The position numbers and the translations under genes are program-made. Positions 8,079 to 16,547 of a stretch of DNA of 64,000 nucleotides are shown piece by piece. The first letter of the stretch is position 1. Every line of letters begins with the position of its first letter. The notes below the pieces were generated by a model that was not told where the DNA came from, did not search any database, and saw nothing but the letters and a program-made list of their open reading frames with translations. This DNA is from Thermoplasmata archaeon (GTDB taxonomy: Archaea; Thermoplasmatota; Thermoplasmata; Lutacidiplasmatales; UBA184), in the NCBI GenBank assembly GCA_027306505.1, contig DAHUZP010000022.1, positions 1-64,000 of the forward strand, written 5' to 3'.

Positions 8079-8996
8079 GTGCTGAGCCTGGCCTGGCCCG
8101 ACCCGAGCGCGGTCCTGGACCTCCGGTTGGGGGCCCTGCTCACCCTCTTCGGTATCGCCTCCTACTTCGACTGGCGCATCCGGGAGGTCCGTGACGAGCT
8201 CTGGCTCGCCGGAGGGCTCCTGGGCGGGGTCCTCCTCATCCTCTCCTCCGGGACGACGAGCCTCCCCCTCTTCGGGCTCTACGTCCTCGTCGTCGTCTTC
8301 ACGGTACAGCACTTCATCCCCTGGGACGCGCGTCTCGACAAGCACCCCCAGGCCGTGGTGGCCCTGGAGGGAGGGCTCTACTTCGTCGTGGTCCTGGCCG
8401 CGACGCTCGCCTACCTCTACCTCAAGCCCGCTCCCCCTGCCGAGTTCTACGCGGTGGTGGTCGCGGTCGTGCTCTCCCGGGTCCTCTTCGAGACCGGGCT
8501 CCTCTACGGTGGCGCGGACGCGAAGGCCATGATGACCGCGGGGCTCCTGCTCCCGCTCGCGGCCGCTCCCCTCCTGGTCACCCTGCCCCCGAACCTTCAG
8601 TACCCCCTGCTCCAGGACATCCCCTTCGCCTTCACCATGCTCGTGAACGGCGCCGTGGTGACCCTGGCCGTCCCGATCGTGATCCTCGCCTACAACCTCT
8701 CCCATGGCGAGCGACGGCTGCCGAGGGCCTTCCACATGTACGAGATCCCGACCCGGGAGCTCCCGCACCGCTTCGTCTGGCTCAAGGACCCGGCCCCCTC
8801 CGAAAGGTCCCGGGAAGAGACCACCGCCGAGGACGAGGAGCTCCGACGCAAGCAGGCCCACGAGCTCCTCTCCAAGGGCATCGACCGGGTCTGGGTCACC
8901 CCCCAGCTCCCGTTCCTCATCGCCCTCGCCTTGGGCGCCCTCATCGGGGTGCTCTTCGGAGACCTATTGCTCTGGTTCATCGCCTCGGTCCCCTGA
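8079..8996 (+). CDS. archaeal prepilin peptidase (A24 family)
   Basis: A membrane aspartyl protease that cleaves class III signal peptides of pilins and archaellins. The two catalytic aspartates are visible: the first in [11 protein letters not shown] (about residue 31) and the second in the GxGD-like motif GGADAK. The protein has 305 residues, about six to seven membrane helices, and a cytoplasmic charged region (about 215-280) before the last helix. The start is a GTG. The tandem pilins at 1856 and 2592 are natural substrates, and their leaders end in the Gly expected for this enzyme. No other pilus-assembly gene is adjacent. Confidence 0.9.
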   Translation: MLSLAWPDPSAVLDLRLGALLTLFGIASYFDWRIREVRDELWLAGGLLGGVLLILSSGTTSLPLFGLYVLVVVFTVQHFIPWDARLDKHPQAVVALEGGLYFVVVLAATLAYLYLKPAPPAEFYAVVVAVVLSRVLFETGLLYGGADAKAMMTAGLLLPLAAAPLLVTLPPNLQYPLLQDIPFAFTMLVNGAVVTLAVPIVILAYNLSHGERRLPRAFHMYEIPTRELPHRFVWLKDPAPSERSREETTAEDEELRRKQAHELLSKGIDRVWVTPQLPFLIALALGALIGVLFGDLLLWFIASVP

Positions 8997-9054
8997 AGGG
9001 GTCCCGGCAGGGGAGGGGGCCCAGGAAGAGGCCTCTCCCTCCCCCTCCGCGCCC

Positions 9055-9060
9055 TTTATT
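9055..9060 (+). promoter_or_regulatory. TATA box of the mcmA2-meaB operon
   Basis: TTTATT lies 29-34 bases before the ATG at 9089, predicting a near-leaderless mRNA. This supports that ATG over the TTG at 9077. Confidence 0.45.
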
Positions 9061-9088
9061 CCTGCTCCGCGGTGGCTTGGGCCCGTCC

Positions 9089-9535
9089 ATGCCCGAGGGA
9101 AAGGGACGCAAGAGCCCCGGAGCCAAGGTCCGACCCATCCGCGTGCTGATCGCGAAGCCGGGACTGGACGGACACGACCGCGGGGCGAAGGTGGTCGCCC
9201 GCGCGCTCCGTGACGCAGGGATGGAGGTCATCTACGCCGGGCTGCGCCAGACGCCCGAGGACATCGTCGCGGCGGCGATGGAAGAGGACGTGGACATCAT
9301 CGGGCTCTCCATCCTGAGCGGCGCCCACAACGTGCTCGTGCCCCGGGTCTTGGAGCTCCTCAAGGAACGGAGGGCGATCGATGTCCAGGTCTTCGCCGGC
9401 GGGATCATCCCCGACGAGGACGCGGCCCGGCTGCGCAAGCTCGGGGTGAAGGCCATCTTCGGACCCGGGGCATCGCTCGAGACCATCATCCAGACCGCCC
9501 GTGACCTGGCGGCGAAGCGGGTCGCCCGCGTATGA
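9089..9535 (+). CDS. mcmA2: methylmalonyl-CoA mutase, cobalamin-binding subunit
   Basis: The small B12-binding subunit of methylmalonyl-CoA mutase, which interconverts methylmalonyl-CoA and succinyl-CoA. The ~148-residue Rossmann-like domain has the cobalamin signature DGHDRG (DxHxxG, His being the lower axial ligand), then LSILSGAH and the [10 protein letters not shown] segment. Archaea often encode the catalytic subunit separately, and it is not in this window. The gene overlaps the MeaB GTPase by four bases (ATGA), so the two are translationally coupled. Roles in propionate or odd-chain metabolism, or in a carbon-fixation cycle, are possible. Confidence 0.93.
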   Translation: MPEGKGRKSPGAKVRPIRVLIAKPGLDGHDRGAKVVARALRDAGMEVIYAGLRQTPEDIVAAAMEEDVDIIGLSILSGAHNVLVPRVLELLKERRAIDVQVFAGGIIPDEDAARLRKLGVKAIFGPGASLETIIQTARDLAAKRVARV

Positions 9536-10548
9536 GCGCGCGCTCTCGGCCCGCCCCTGGCCGTGGTCCCTCCACGAAGCGAGAGGGCAAGGCCATGGCG
9601 GCCGGACCGGTCGCTCAGCGCATCCTGCAGGGGGACCGGCGTGCGCTCGCCCGCCTCATCAGTGACGTGGAGGAAGGGCGCGAGGAGGCCCGAGAGGTGC
9701 TTCGCGAGCTCTACCCTCGAACGGGGAAGGCCCCGGTCGTGGGGATCTCGGGCCCCCTGGGGGTGGGAAAGAGCTCGCTCATCAACCAGCTCATCCAGCA
9801 ACTGCGCACCGCCGGCAAGAAGGTGGGGGTCATCGCGGTGGACCCCTCGAGCCCCTTCAGCGGAGGGGCGGTCCTTGGGGACCGCATCCGCATCGAGCGC
9901 GACCCGGACGACCCCGGGGTCTTCTTCCGGTCCATGGCGAGCCGCGGACACGCCGGGGGGCTCTCCCAGAGCACGCGCGATGCGGTCCGCCTGCTGGAGG
10001 CCTTCGGCATGGACGTCGTCCTCGTCGAGACGGTGGGCAGCGGACAGGTGGACGTGGAGATCCACGACATCGCGACCACCCGTGTGGTGGTGGTCGTCCC
10101 TCACCTGGGCGACGAGGTCCAGACGCTCAAGGCGGGCCTCTTCGAGATCGCGGACGTGTTCGTGGTGAACAAGTGCGAGCTTCCCGGGGCCGACCTGGCG
10201 GCGCGCGACCTCAAGGAGCTCGCGACGCTCGCGGTCCCCAGGGACGGATGGGTCCCGCGCGTCGTGCTGACCTCCACGGTCGAGCGGAAGGGGATCGGGG
10301 AGCTCTGGTCCGCGGTCCGCGAGCACGAGAGCGCGGTCCATGAAGGGGGAGGCTCCTCCGAGGTGCTCCGCGAACGCGCCGAGCGGGAGGTGCGCGGGCT
10401 CCTGCAGGAGAAGGTCGAACAGCTGCTCCAGGAGGAGCTCCTCGAGGACCCTGCCTGGGCCCGACTGCTCGACCGCTTGATGGACAAGGAGGTCGACCCG
10501 TACACGGCGGCCGACCGGGCGTTCCAGGAGCTCAAGCGCAGGTTGTAG
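9532..10548 (+). CDS. MeaB/ArgK-type GTPase, mutase chaperone
   Basis: A G3E-family P-loop GTPase that protects methylmalonyl-CoA mutase and gates its cobalamin loading. Motifs present are Walker [10 protein letters not shown] (about 74-82), [17 protein letters not shown], the switch segment [12 protein letters not shown], and NKCE in the position of the usual NKxD. Two small departures stand out: the P-loop contains LGV where PGA is usual, and Cys-Glu replaces the usual Ala-Asp after NK. The C-terminal helices fit the dimerisation arm. It has 338 residues, with an N-terminal basic stretch that may be trimmed if translation starts at a later ATG (residue 22). Confidence 0.93.
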   Translation: MSARSRPAPGRGPSTKREGKAMAAGPVAQRILQGDRRALARLISDVEEGREEAREVLRELYPRTGKAPVVGISGPLGVGKSSLINQLIQQLRTAGKKVGVIAVDPSSPFSGGAVLGDRIRIERDPDDPGVFFRSMASRGHAGGLSQSTRDAVRLLEAFGMDVVLVETVGSGQVDVEIHDIATTRVVVVVPHLGDEVQTLKAGLFEIADVFVVNKCELPGADLAARDLKELATLAVPRDGWVPRVVLTSTVERKGIGELWSAVREHESAVHEGGGSSEVLRERAEREVRGLLQEKVEQLLQEELLEDPAWARLLDRLMDKEVDPYTAADRAFQELKRRL

Positions 10549-10583
10549 GGTCCACCCGAAGCTCCCGGTCGCGCTCACACCCC

Positions 10584-11162
10584 ATGAACTACTACGCCCT
10601 GCTCCTCATCGTCCTCATCCTTCTCGCGATGTACTTCCTGCTCGGCTCCTTCCTCTGGGGGGCCGGCTACCAGCCCACCCCGCGCTCGGTCCTCCTCCGC
10701 ATGATGGCCATGGCCCGCATCGGGCCGAAGGACCGGGTGTACGACCTGGGCGCCGGGACCGGAGCGCTCGTCGTGCGGGCCCTGGACGAGGGCGCGGACT
10801 CGGTCGTGGGGATCGAGATCGAGCCCATCCGCTTCTGGTTCCTCCGCTGGCGCCAGCGCCGCCACCCGCGAGGGGACCACCTGGAGCTGCTCCGAGAGGA
10901 CTTCTTCAAGGCGGAACTGAGCGATGCGACGGTGGTGCTGGTCTTCCTCTGGCCCGGAGCGATGCGGCGGCTGGACGAGAAGTTCCGGCGGGAGCTCCGG
11001 CCCGGGACCCGTGTCGTGAGCTACTGGCACCCGCTCGAGGGATGGAGGGCCCTGGAGGAGGACCCAAAGAAGCGTGTCTACCTCTACGAGGTGCCGACCT
11101 CGCTGCGCCCGGCTTCGCCGGGCGCTGCCTCATCGGCGGGACCCTCCGGCGCGTCGCCCTGA
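10584..11162 (+). CDS. membrane-anchored SAM methyltransferase, FAM173-like
   Basis: A 192-residue protein with one N-terminal membrane helix (about 4-26) and a class I methyltransferase fold. Motif I is VYDLGAGTGAL (about 52-62) and the acidic residue ending strand 2 is in GIEIEP. The phrase QPTPRSVLLRMM before motif I matches the FAM173/ATPSCKMT-like family, whose members methylate lysine in membrane proteins such as ATP-synthase subunit c. The substrate here is inference. The disordered tail (about 173-192) overlaps the 3' end of the convergent gene by 79 bases. It follows the MeaB gene by 35 bases. Confidence 0.75.
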   Translation: MNYYALLLIVLILLAMYFLLGSFLWGAGYQPTPRSVLLRMMAMARIGPKDRVYDLGAGTGALVVRALDEGADSVVGIEIEPIRFWFLRWRQRRHPRGDHLELLREDFFKAELSDATVVLVFLWPGAMRRLDEKFRRELRPGTRVVSYWHPLEGWRALEEDPKKRVYLYEVPTSLRPASPGAASSAGPSGASP

Positions 11163-11959
11163 ACCTCGGACGGCCCACCGTTCCCCCCGTCCTCCCGGTC
11201 CTCGCCCCCCTCCTGGTCCGAGCCGCTCTCGCCGGCCGGTGCGGACGAGGTCGCTCTCCCCTCGTCGTCCGGGACCTCGCTTTCGGACCCCGTGGAGGCA
11301 GGGGAGGCAGGGGAGGCGTCCTTCGCATCGGACGTCGCGCTTCTCTTTCGGTCCGAGGAAGCAGGACGCGGCCTTGCTTGCCGGCCGGGGGAGCTGCCCT
11401 GCCCGTCGGTCCCCTCGTCCTCGGAGGCGGGCTCGGAAGAGGTGCTGTCGGCCCTTCCCTTGAGGGGCGATGATCTCAGCGATGGTGCTTCTCCCCTGGG
11501 GCCCTTGGACGGGCGGACCGTGAGGCCCAGGACCAGCAGGATCGACCCCAGGACGACGGAAGCGAACCCCACCTCCCCGTTGGAGACCCGCAGAGAGATC
11601 TTCGCCATGCCGTTGTTCGCTCCGACGTAGATCCAGTCGCCGTTCTGGGCGCTGAAGCTGAGCGTTCCGGAGCTCCCCGTCCCCTTGGCGAGGACCGTGC
11701 CCTGCGAGCAAGGGGTGAGGGCGGCCCCCACGGGCATCTGAGGGCCGCAGTCGACCGCGAAGACCTCGGTGGAGGTGCTGTTCGAGGTCCAGGGGAGTTC
11801 GATGTAGAGAGGGAAGACCAGGGAGTGGACCTCGAAGTCCGCGATGGTGCCGTTGCCGACGGTCTGCGCTCCAGAGGGCACGGGGAAGAGCGGGACCAGG
11901 GAGACGAGCGCTCCCAGCACCAGCGCGGTGATCCCGACGGCCGTGAGCGCTCGGTGCAT
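11084..11959 (-). CDS. small membrane protein with acidic disordered tail
   Basis: An unrecognised 291-residue protein. It has a signal or anchor helix (about 5-25), a ~100-residue exported domain with two cysteines (71 and 84) and possible N-glycosylation sites (NGT, NST), then a membrane helix (129-148). The remaining ~140 residues form a Ser/Glu/Asp/Pro-rich cytoplasmic tail. The tail overlaps the methyltransferase 3' end on the other strand. The layout matches other surface proteins in this window: exported domain, one helix, disordered cytoplasmic tail. Confidence 0.6.
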   Translation of the reverse strand: MHRALTAVGITALVLGALVSLVPLFPVPSGAQTVGNGTIADFEVHSLVFPLYIELPWTSNSTSTEVFAVDCGPQMPVGAALTPCSQGTVLAKGTGSSGTLSFSAQNGDWIYVGANNGMAKISLRVSNGEVGFASVVLGSILLVLGLTVRPSKGPRGEAPSLRSSPLKGRADSTSSEPASEDEGTDGQGSSPGRQARPRPASSDRKRSATSDAKDASPASPASTGSESEVPDDEGRATSSAPAGESGSDQEGGEDREDGGNGGPSEVQGDAPEGPADEAAPGEAGRSEVGTS

Positions 11960-12099
11960 GGGATGGAGGAGGGCAAAGGGCGACGACCGAAAGCGTCACC
12001 GATGCCGTGGGGTAGCGGGGGGAGGCGTCGGAGGGCCCCCCCACGAGGCGCCAGCTCCGCTACGAGGTGAGAGCGGCGCCTGGGGCCTGAGCCCCTTCC

Positions 12100-12954
12100 C
12101 TACGGGGCAGGGGTGGGCTCGGGAGCTTCCTCGGCCTCGGGGGCCGAAGCGGCGGCGGGCTTGGACGCCCCCTCGGTTGCGCCCTCGCCCTTCTTCTTGT
12201 CGGCGGGCGGGGGGGTCTTGTGCTCCTCGACGAAGAGCACCGACTTGACCTTCAGCCGGTCGCGGAGGTCGCCCACCACGGCGGCCTTGGTCGCGAGCCA
12301 GTTGACATCGAAGAGCGCCCGGCCGTCCAGACGGATGGTCGCGGTCTGGTCCTTGACCTCCACGCCGAAGTCCTTGTGGCGCCCGTACTCCATCTCCAGG
12401 ATGGCGCGGGCGACCTCCTCGGGGGAGGTGACCTTCTCGACGACCTTGCACTTCCAGATCGCCTTGCGGCCGGCGTAGTGGCGGTTGAAGTCGACCCGGA
12501 CGCGCCCGGCGGTGAAGCTCGAGACGCGGCCCTGGCGGCCCCGGATGGAGAGGACCGTCCCGATGTCGAGGTGGGCGTCCTCCTTTCGCATCTCCGGGAG
12601 GCGCTGGATCTCGTTCATGGAGAAGAGCTCGATGAGCTTGGGGTCCTTCTCGCCGAAGGACTCGGCGGCGCCGAACTCCTTCTCGATGGGCTCGCCGATC
12701 CTGGCCCCCTCCAGGGTGGCCTCGACCGGGCCCGGGCTCTGCGCGAAGATGGTCCGGAAGAGCTCGCGGCCGACGATGTAGGGCTGGGGGCCCCAGTTCA
12801 TCGCCTTCGGGGCGTCGCCGCCCAATGCTTCCTTGGCGACCTTCTCTTCGGTACAGGCCACCAGTTCCTTCTTTTCGCCGACCTCGGCCCAGAGCTCGAA
12901 GTCCAGGCGGACGAGATCGCCCTTCTGGACGGCCCCGGTAGGGTTCTCCGCCAT
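12100..12954 (-). CDS. FKBP-type peptidyl-prolyl isomerase, SlyD-like
   Basis: A 284-residue archaeal long-type FKBP, a proline isomerase and holdase. The start VQKGDLVRLDFELW is the typical first strand. DFNRHYAGRKAIWKCKV corresponds to the family's DFNxPLAGKxLxFxV after the inserted IF domain. A family-typical C-terminal extension follows (about 170-240), then an Ala/Pro/Glu-rich tail. Some binding-pocket residues differ from canonical FKBPs (HY replacing PL), so isomerase strength is uncertain. A TATA box at 12981-12990 gives a near-leaderless transcript from the ATG. Confidence 0.85.
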   Translation of the reverse strand: MAENPTGAVQKGDLVRLDFELWAEVGEKKELVACTEEKVAKEALGGDAPKAMNWGPQPYIVGRELFRTIFAQSPGPVEATLEGARIGEPIEKEFGAAESFGEKDPKLIELFSMNEIQRLPEMRKEDAHLDIGTVLSIRGRQGRVSSFTAGRVRVDFNRHYAGRKAIWKCKVVEKVTSPEEVARAILEMEYGRHKDFGVEVKDQTATIRLDGRALFDVNWLATKAAVVGDLRDRLKVKSVLFVEEHKTPPPADKKKGEGATEGASKPAAASAPEAEEAPEPTPAP

Positions 12955-12980
12955 GGCGGCGGGGCGACCCCTGAGCCGTC

Positions 12981-12990
12981 TTAAGTATTA
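12981..12990 (-). promoter_or_regulatory. TATA box of the FKBP gene
   Basis: TAATACTTAA on the minus strand overlaps the stop codon of the upstream glycosyltransferase. Its centre is about 31 bases before the FKBP ATG, so the leader would be only a few bases. Confidence 0.5.
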
Positions 12991-14126
12991 CTCGAGGGAG
13001 GCGGGGGCTTCGGAGAGGCGGGAAGGTTCTTCCGGCCGCTCCAGCCGTAGCGTACCAGCCCCCGGAAGGCCCCCCACAGGGTCGACCAGCGGCGCAGGAT
13101 CTCCAGAGGGCGGTACCGGGCCCCCGGATAGGTCCGCTCCCACGCGATCCCCTGGGCCATCAGGTAGACGAAGAGGAGCAGGAAGGCCCACCACCCCAGG
13201 AGGAGCATCACCTCCCCCCCGAGCATCAGCAAGGAGGAGAAGTGGCGGCCGAGCCCCCAGAGGAGCAGTCCTACGACGACCAGGGCGGGGGCCAGGACGT
13301 AGGGGAAGAGCCGCCCGGTGCTGGCCTCATAGGTCGTCCCCTTGCGGCGCCAGAGGACGTAGCCCCCCGTGGCGTAGGTGGCCTGCTTGCGTAGCAGCCC
13401 GGGGAGATCGATGTCGGAGAAATCGTGCTCGACCCAGGCCTTGGGCTCGTAGACCCCCTTCCACCCGGCCTGCAGCGTCCGCAGGGCCATGTCCTGGTCC
13501 TCGCTCGCGGCCCGTGGGAAGAGCGTGGTGTCGAGTGGACCCACCTCCTGGAAGACCTTGCGCCTCCAGGCGGAGTTCCCCATCGGTAGCGCGTGAGGGT
13601 GCTCCTTCGCGACCTGGTCGTAGAAGCGGCGGAGGTAGGAGTCATAGTAGCGGGCCCCCACGCTCCGCAGGGTCCCGGCCATGCCGGGGGTGGGCCCACC
13701 CACGAAACCGACCTGATCGTCGGAGAAGGGCCCCAGGAGCTCCGCGAGCCACGTGGGGGGAGCCACCTCGTCCGCATCCAGGAAGGCGACCAGGTCCCCC
13801 CGCACCAGGGCCAGGGCCTGGTTGCGGCTCTCCGGGATGTTCCCCGGGAGCCGGCAAGGGCGGATGCGCGGGTCCTCCTTCGCCAGCTGTTCGGCCATCT
13901 CGAACGTGCCGTCCTTCGATCCCCCGTCCGCGACGAGGACCTCGAGGGGGGCGAGGGTCTGGCGCTGGAGGCTCCGAAGGGTCCGTCCGACGCGCTGGTC
14001 GTTGAGGACGGTCACGATGACGCTCACCCGATAGGCCGGGGTGTCCGGGCCCGCTGCGGCAGCGGCGGGCGGGGAGGAGGAGGACCTCTCGACCTCTCCC
14101 GAGCGCCCTGCGGGGGCGGCCGCCAT
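12981..14126 (-). CDS. family 2 glycosyltransferase, membrane-bound
   Basis: A 381-residue inverting glycosyltransferase with a GT-A fold. SVIVTVLND (about 34-42) opens the nucleotide-sugar domain, VADGGSKDGT follows, and FLDADE is the metal-binding DxD-type motif. SEDQDM supplies the likely catalytic acidic residues (ED). Two hydrophobic helices near the C-terminus (about 270-325) anchor it, so it acts on the cytoplasmic membrane face. It lies 7 bases after the epimerase gene in one operon. Together they suggest sugar supply and transfer for surface glycans or N-glycosylation of the many NxS/T-rich surface proteins in the window. Confidence 0.88.
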   Translation of the reverse strand: MAAAPAGRSGEVERSSSSPPAAAAAGPDTPAYRVSVIVTVLNDQRVGRTLRSLQRQTLAPLEVLVADGGSKDGTFEMAEQLAKEDPRIRPCRLPGNIPESRNQALALVRGDLVAFLDADEVAPPTWLAELLGPFSDDQVGFVGGPTPGMAGTLRSVGARYYDSYLRRFYDQVAKEHPHALPMGNSAWRRKVFQEVGPLDTTLFPRAASEDQDMALRTLQAGWKGVYEPKAWVEHDFSDIDLPGLLRKQATYATGGYVLWRRKGTTYEASTGRLFPYVLAPALVVVGLLLWGLGRHFSSLLMLGGEVMLLLGWWAFLLLFVYLMAQGIAWERTYPGARYRPLEILRRWSTLWGAFRGLVRYGWSGRKNLPASPKPPPPSSNT

Positions 14127-14133
14127 CGACGGG

Positions 14134-15129
14134 TCACCTCGCCCGGGTGGCGGCAGAGGTGGGTCCCCGGAGCTCCGCTTGCAGGGTCCGGATGGCCTTC
14201 TCGACGACCTCGGCGGATCGGTAGCGTGGCCGGTAGCCGATCGCCTTCAGCCGCTCGATGGAGAGGCGCTGGACCGGGACGTCGCCGGGCCACCCGCGAG
14301 GACCACCGGTGTACTCGATCCGGGCCTTCGAGCCGGTGAGGGTGAGGACCTTCTGGGCGATCTCGGCGACGGAGATGGTGTCCTCCGGGGCGAGGTTGAA
14401 GACGTTGACCGCGTCGTTCGAGTGCTCGGTCGCGTAGATCATCGCCTGCACGCAGTCCTCCACCCAGAGGTAGCCCTTGGACTGCTTGCCGTCGCCCAGG
14501 ACCTCCAGTCGGTCGGGGGTCTTCTCGATCTTCTTCAGGAAGTCGTAGATGACCCCGTGGTTCGCCCCGGGGCCGACCACGTTCGCGAACCGGAAGATCC
14601 AGGAGCGGAAGCCGAAGGAGTGGCAGAAGGCCGAGATGAGCCCCTCGCTCCCGAGCTTGCTCGCGCCATAGAGGCTTTCCGGGAGGAGCGGGCCGTAGTC
14701 CTCCCGGGTGGGGAAGACCTTGGGATGTCCGTAGACGACGGAGCTCGACGAGAAGGCGATGGTCGAGACGTTCGCCCGACGCATGGCCTCCAGGACGTTA
14801 CGGGTGGCGACGGTCCCCTGCTGGACGTCGAGGTCGGTCTCCACCGCCCCGCGACGGACGTCCGGGTTCGCGGAGAGGTGCCAGACCGTGTCGACCCCCT
14901 GGAAGTGGGGAGCGATCTTGGCGAGGTCGGTCACGTCCGCCCGGAGGACCTCGACCTGGGGGTCCTCACGGACCGGGGCTAGGTTCTCCACGCGACCGGA
15001 GGAGAAGTTGTCCAGCACGCGCACGGCCCAGCCGCGCTCGCGAAGGGCGAAGACGAGGTGCGCGCCGATCCCTCCCGCGCCGCCGGTGACCAGCGCCCGT
15101 CGGGGCGCCTCCCGGGTCGGAGCGGTCAT
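14134..15129 (-). CDS. NAD-dependent nucleotide-sugar epimerase, GalE-like
   Basis: A 331-residue extended short-chain dehydrogenase. It has the NAD-binding GGAGGIG (about 16-22), the acceptor aspartate in LDNFSSG, HLSANPDV, the catalytic Ser in FSSSSVVYG and the YxxxK pair in YGASK. Family-typical C-terminal substrate residues follow. It probably makes UDP-galactose or a related sugar for the coupled glycosyltransferase. A TATA box at 15171-15180 precedes it. The small conserved gene at 15228 is divergent. Confidence 0.9.
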   Translation of the reverse strand: MTAPTREAPRRALVTGGAGGIGAHLVFALRERGWAVRVLDNFSSGRVENLAPVREDPQVEVLRADVTDLAKIAPHFQGVDTVWHLSANPDVRRGAVETDLDVQQGTVATRNVLEAMRRANVSTIAFSSSSVVYGHPKVFPTREDYGPLLPESLYGASKLGSEGLISAFCHSFGFRSWIFRFANVVGPGANHGVIYDFLKKIEKTPDRLEVLGDGKQSKGYLWVEDCVQAMIYATEHSNDAVNVFNLAPEDTISVAEIAQKVLTLTGSKARIEYTGGPRGWPGDVPVQRLSIERLKAIGYRPRYRSAEVVEKAIRTLQAELRGPTSAATRAR

Positions 15130-15170
15130 CTGCGGGTCCTCCTCCCTGCTGAGGGTCCTTCAGCCGTAGC

Positions 15171-15180
15171 CAATATAACC
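15171..15180. promoter_or_regulatory. shared A/T island between divergent genes
   Basis: CAATATAACC reads GGTTATATTG on the other strand, so it could serve both the epimerase (start near 15148) and the small gene at 15228 (start near 15202). Confidence 0.4.
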
Positions 15181-15227
15181 TTCCCGGGGAGTTAGTGTCG
15201 GTGCCGCCTCGGGCAGATGATACGGGC

Positions 15228-15452
15228 ATGCGAACCTACGTGCGTATGATTTTCAACTCGGAGGGCGCCAACCCGCAACAGATCGTGAGCCTCATGCGCC
15301 AGATGGGCTTCGAGGAGTCGATGGGCATGCACGACTTCGTCTACAAATGGAAGGACCGTGCCAGTCTGGACGAGGTCCTGAAACTGGTCTCGGACATGCA
15401 CACTCGGATGAAGGGTCTCCAGGTCAACTACGAGGTCACCACGATCTCGTGA
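15228..15452 (+). CDS. small conserved-looking protein, unknown
   Basis: A compact 74-residue protein starting MRTYVRMIFNSEG with alternating strand and helix character (VRMIF, IVSLMRQMGF, YKWKD, LKLVSDMH, VNYEVTT). It looks like a small alpha/beta fold of the ferredoxin-like sort. The upstream extension to 15195 lacks a start signal, and the ATG at 15228 suits the predicted promoter. I do not recognise the function. It sits 80 bases before a winged-helix gene. Confidence 0.6.
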   Translation: MRTYVRMIFNSEGANPQQIVSLMRQMGFEESMGMHDFVYKWKDRASLDEVLKLVSDMHTRMKGLQVNYEVTTIS

Positions 15453-15531
15453 TTCTGGCCCAAGGAGGGACCAAGGGACGTGACGGGGGGGTTCGGTCGC
15501 CGTCAAACGCAGGAGGGGTGAGCGCAATCCC

Positions 15532-15879
15532 GTGTCACCGCCCAAGGACACCTCGGTGCTCGAGGTCGAGGAGTCGATCCTCCTCCATCTGCTCGCCCAC
15601 CGCGGACACCAGGTACGCTTCGAAGCGGACCGGGCGGTGACCGAGTTCGGGATCCTGAGGGCCTTCGAGGCCCGAGGGCTCATCGTGCGAAGGGCCCTCG
15701 CGGACCTCGAGAGCAACCGATGGGTCGTGCGCCGACTGCAGTACGTGGTGGGCTACAGCGAGCCCAAGGTGGTCTACACCCTCACCCCCATCGGCCACCA
15801 GCGGGCACAGACCCTCCTCTGCCAGGAGGTCCCCCCGGCCGCGCGGGACCATCACCAGAAGGCCGGGATCCTCCGGTGA
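15532..15879 (+). CDS. winged-helix DNA-binding protein
   Basis: A 115-residue protein starting at GTG, with AGGAGGGG 11-12 bases upstream. Residues ~10-95 form a winged helix: helix EESILLHLLAHRG, a short strand, helix FGILRAFEARGLIVRRAL, recognition helix DLESNRWV, then a wing with VVYTLTPIGHQRA. The last phrase is typical of MarR/PadR-like archaeal regulators. The stop overlaps the GTG of the acetyltransferase (GTGA), so the two are translationally coupled. Its target is unknown; self-regulation of the pair would be usual. Confidence 0.7.
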   Translation: MSPPKDTSVLEVEESILLHLLAHRGHQVRFEADRAVTEFGILRAFEARGLIVRRALADLESNRWVVRRLQYVVGYSEPKVVYTLTPIGHQRAQTLLCQEVPPAARDHHQKAGILR

Positions 15880-16547
15880 CCCGTACCGTCGACCGACCGG
15901 GTCCCCGGACGGGTCGGAACCCTTCGCGCCCCTCCGCTCAGGCCCCTTACGCCCGACACGGGGTCGGGCACCTCAAAGGCCCCCGGGTCGCGCTTCGCGT
16001 GCCGGCCCCCGAGGACGTGCCGCTCCTCTTCCGGTGGCTCAACGACCCTGACGCGATCGCTCCCTGGGACCGCTTCGAGGTGGACAGCTTCGACGCGCTG
16101 CGCGACGCGATCCGGGACGCGCCGCAGGACCCGCGCTCGCTCGCGCCTCGATTCCTCCTCACCCTGGCGGGAGAGGGAGGGCGGCCCATCGGCGTAGTGG
16201 GCTACTTCGACTCCTACACGGCCCTGGAGACGGTCGACGTCTGGTACGCGATCTGCCTGGCGGAGGAGCGCGGGAAGGGCTACGGCTCGGAGGCCGTCGA
16301 GCTGCTCGTGGATTACGTCTTCTCCCACCGCCCGGTCGAGCGCGTCGGCGCGACCAGCGACGTGGAGAACCCCGCCTCCTGGAAGCTCTTGGAGCGCCTG
16401 GGGTTCACCCGGGAGGGCACGCTCCGTCGGGCGCTCTTCCACCACGGGCTCTGGCACGACGTTGCGATCTACGGTCTCACCCGGGCGGAGTGGAAGGGGT
16501 CGAGGAGCGGTCCCTCGGCGCGACGGGGGGCATCGCCCCCAGCGTGA
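15876..16547 (+). CDS. GNAT acetyltransferase, RimJ/RimL-like
   Basis: A 223-residue N-acetyltransferase. After a basic, Pro-rich N-terminus (about 1-40), LKGPRVALRVPAPEDVPLLFRWLNDP is the usual RimJ/L beginning. The acetyl-CoA motif A is EERGKGYGSEAVELLVDYVF (RGKGYG), and ENPASWKLLERLGFTREG is the conserved C-terminal part. The substrate could be an N-terminal amine or a small molecule. Its GTG start overlaps the winged-helix gene. Its 3' end overlaps AlaX on the opposite strand by 71 bases. Confidence 0.85.
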   Translation: MTRTVDRPGPRTGRNPSRPSAQAPYARHGVGHLKGPRVALRVPAPEDVPLLFRWLNDPDAIAPWDRFEVDSFDALRDAIRDAPQDPRSLAPRFLLTLAGEGGRPIGVVGYFDSYTALETVDVWYAICLAEERGKGYGSEAVELLVDYVFSHRPVERVGATSDVENPASWKLLERLGFTREGTLRRALFHHGLWHDVAIYGLTRAEWKGSRSGPSARRGASPPA

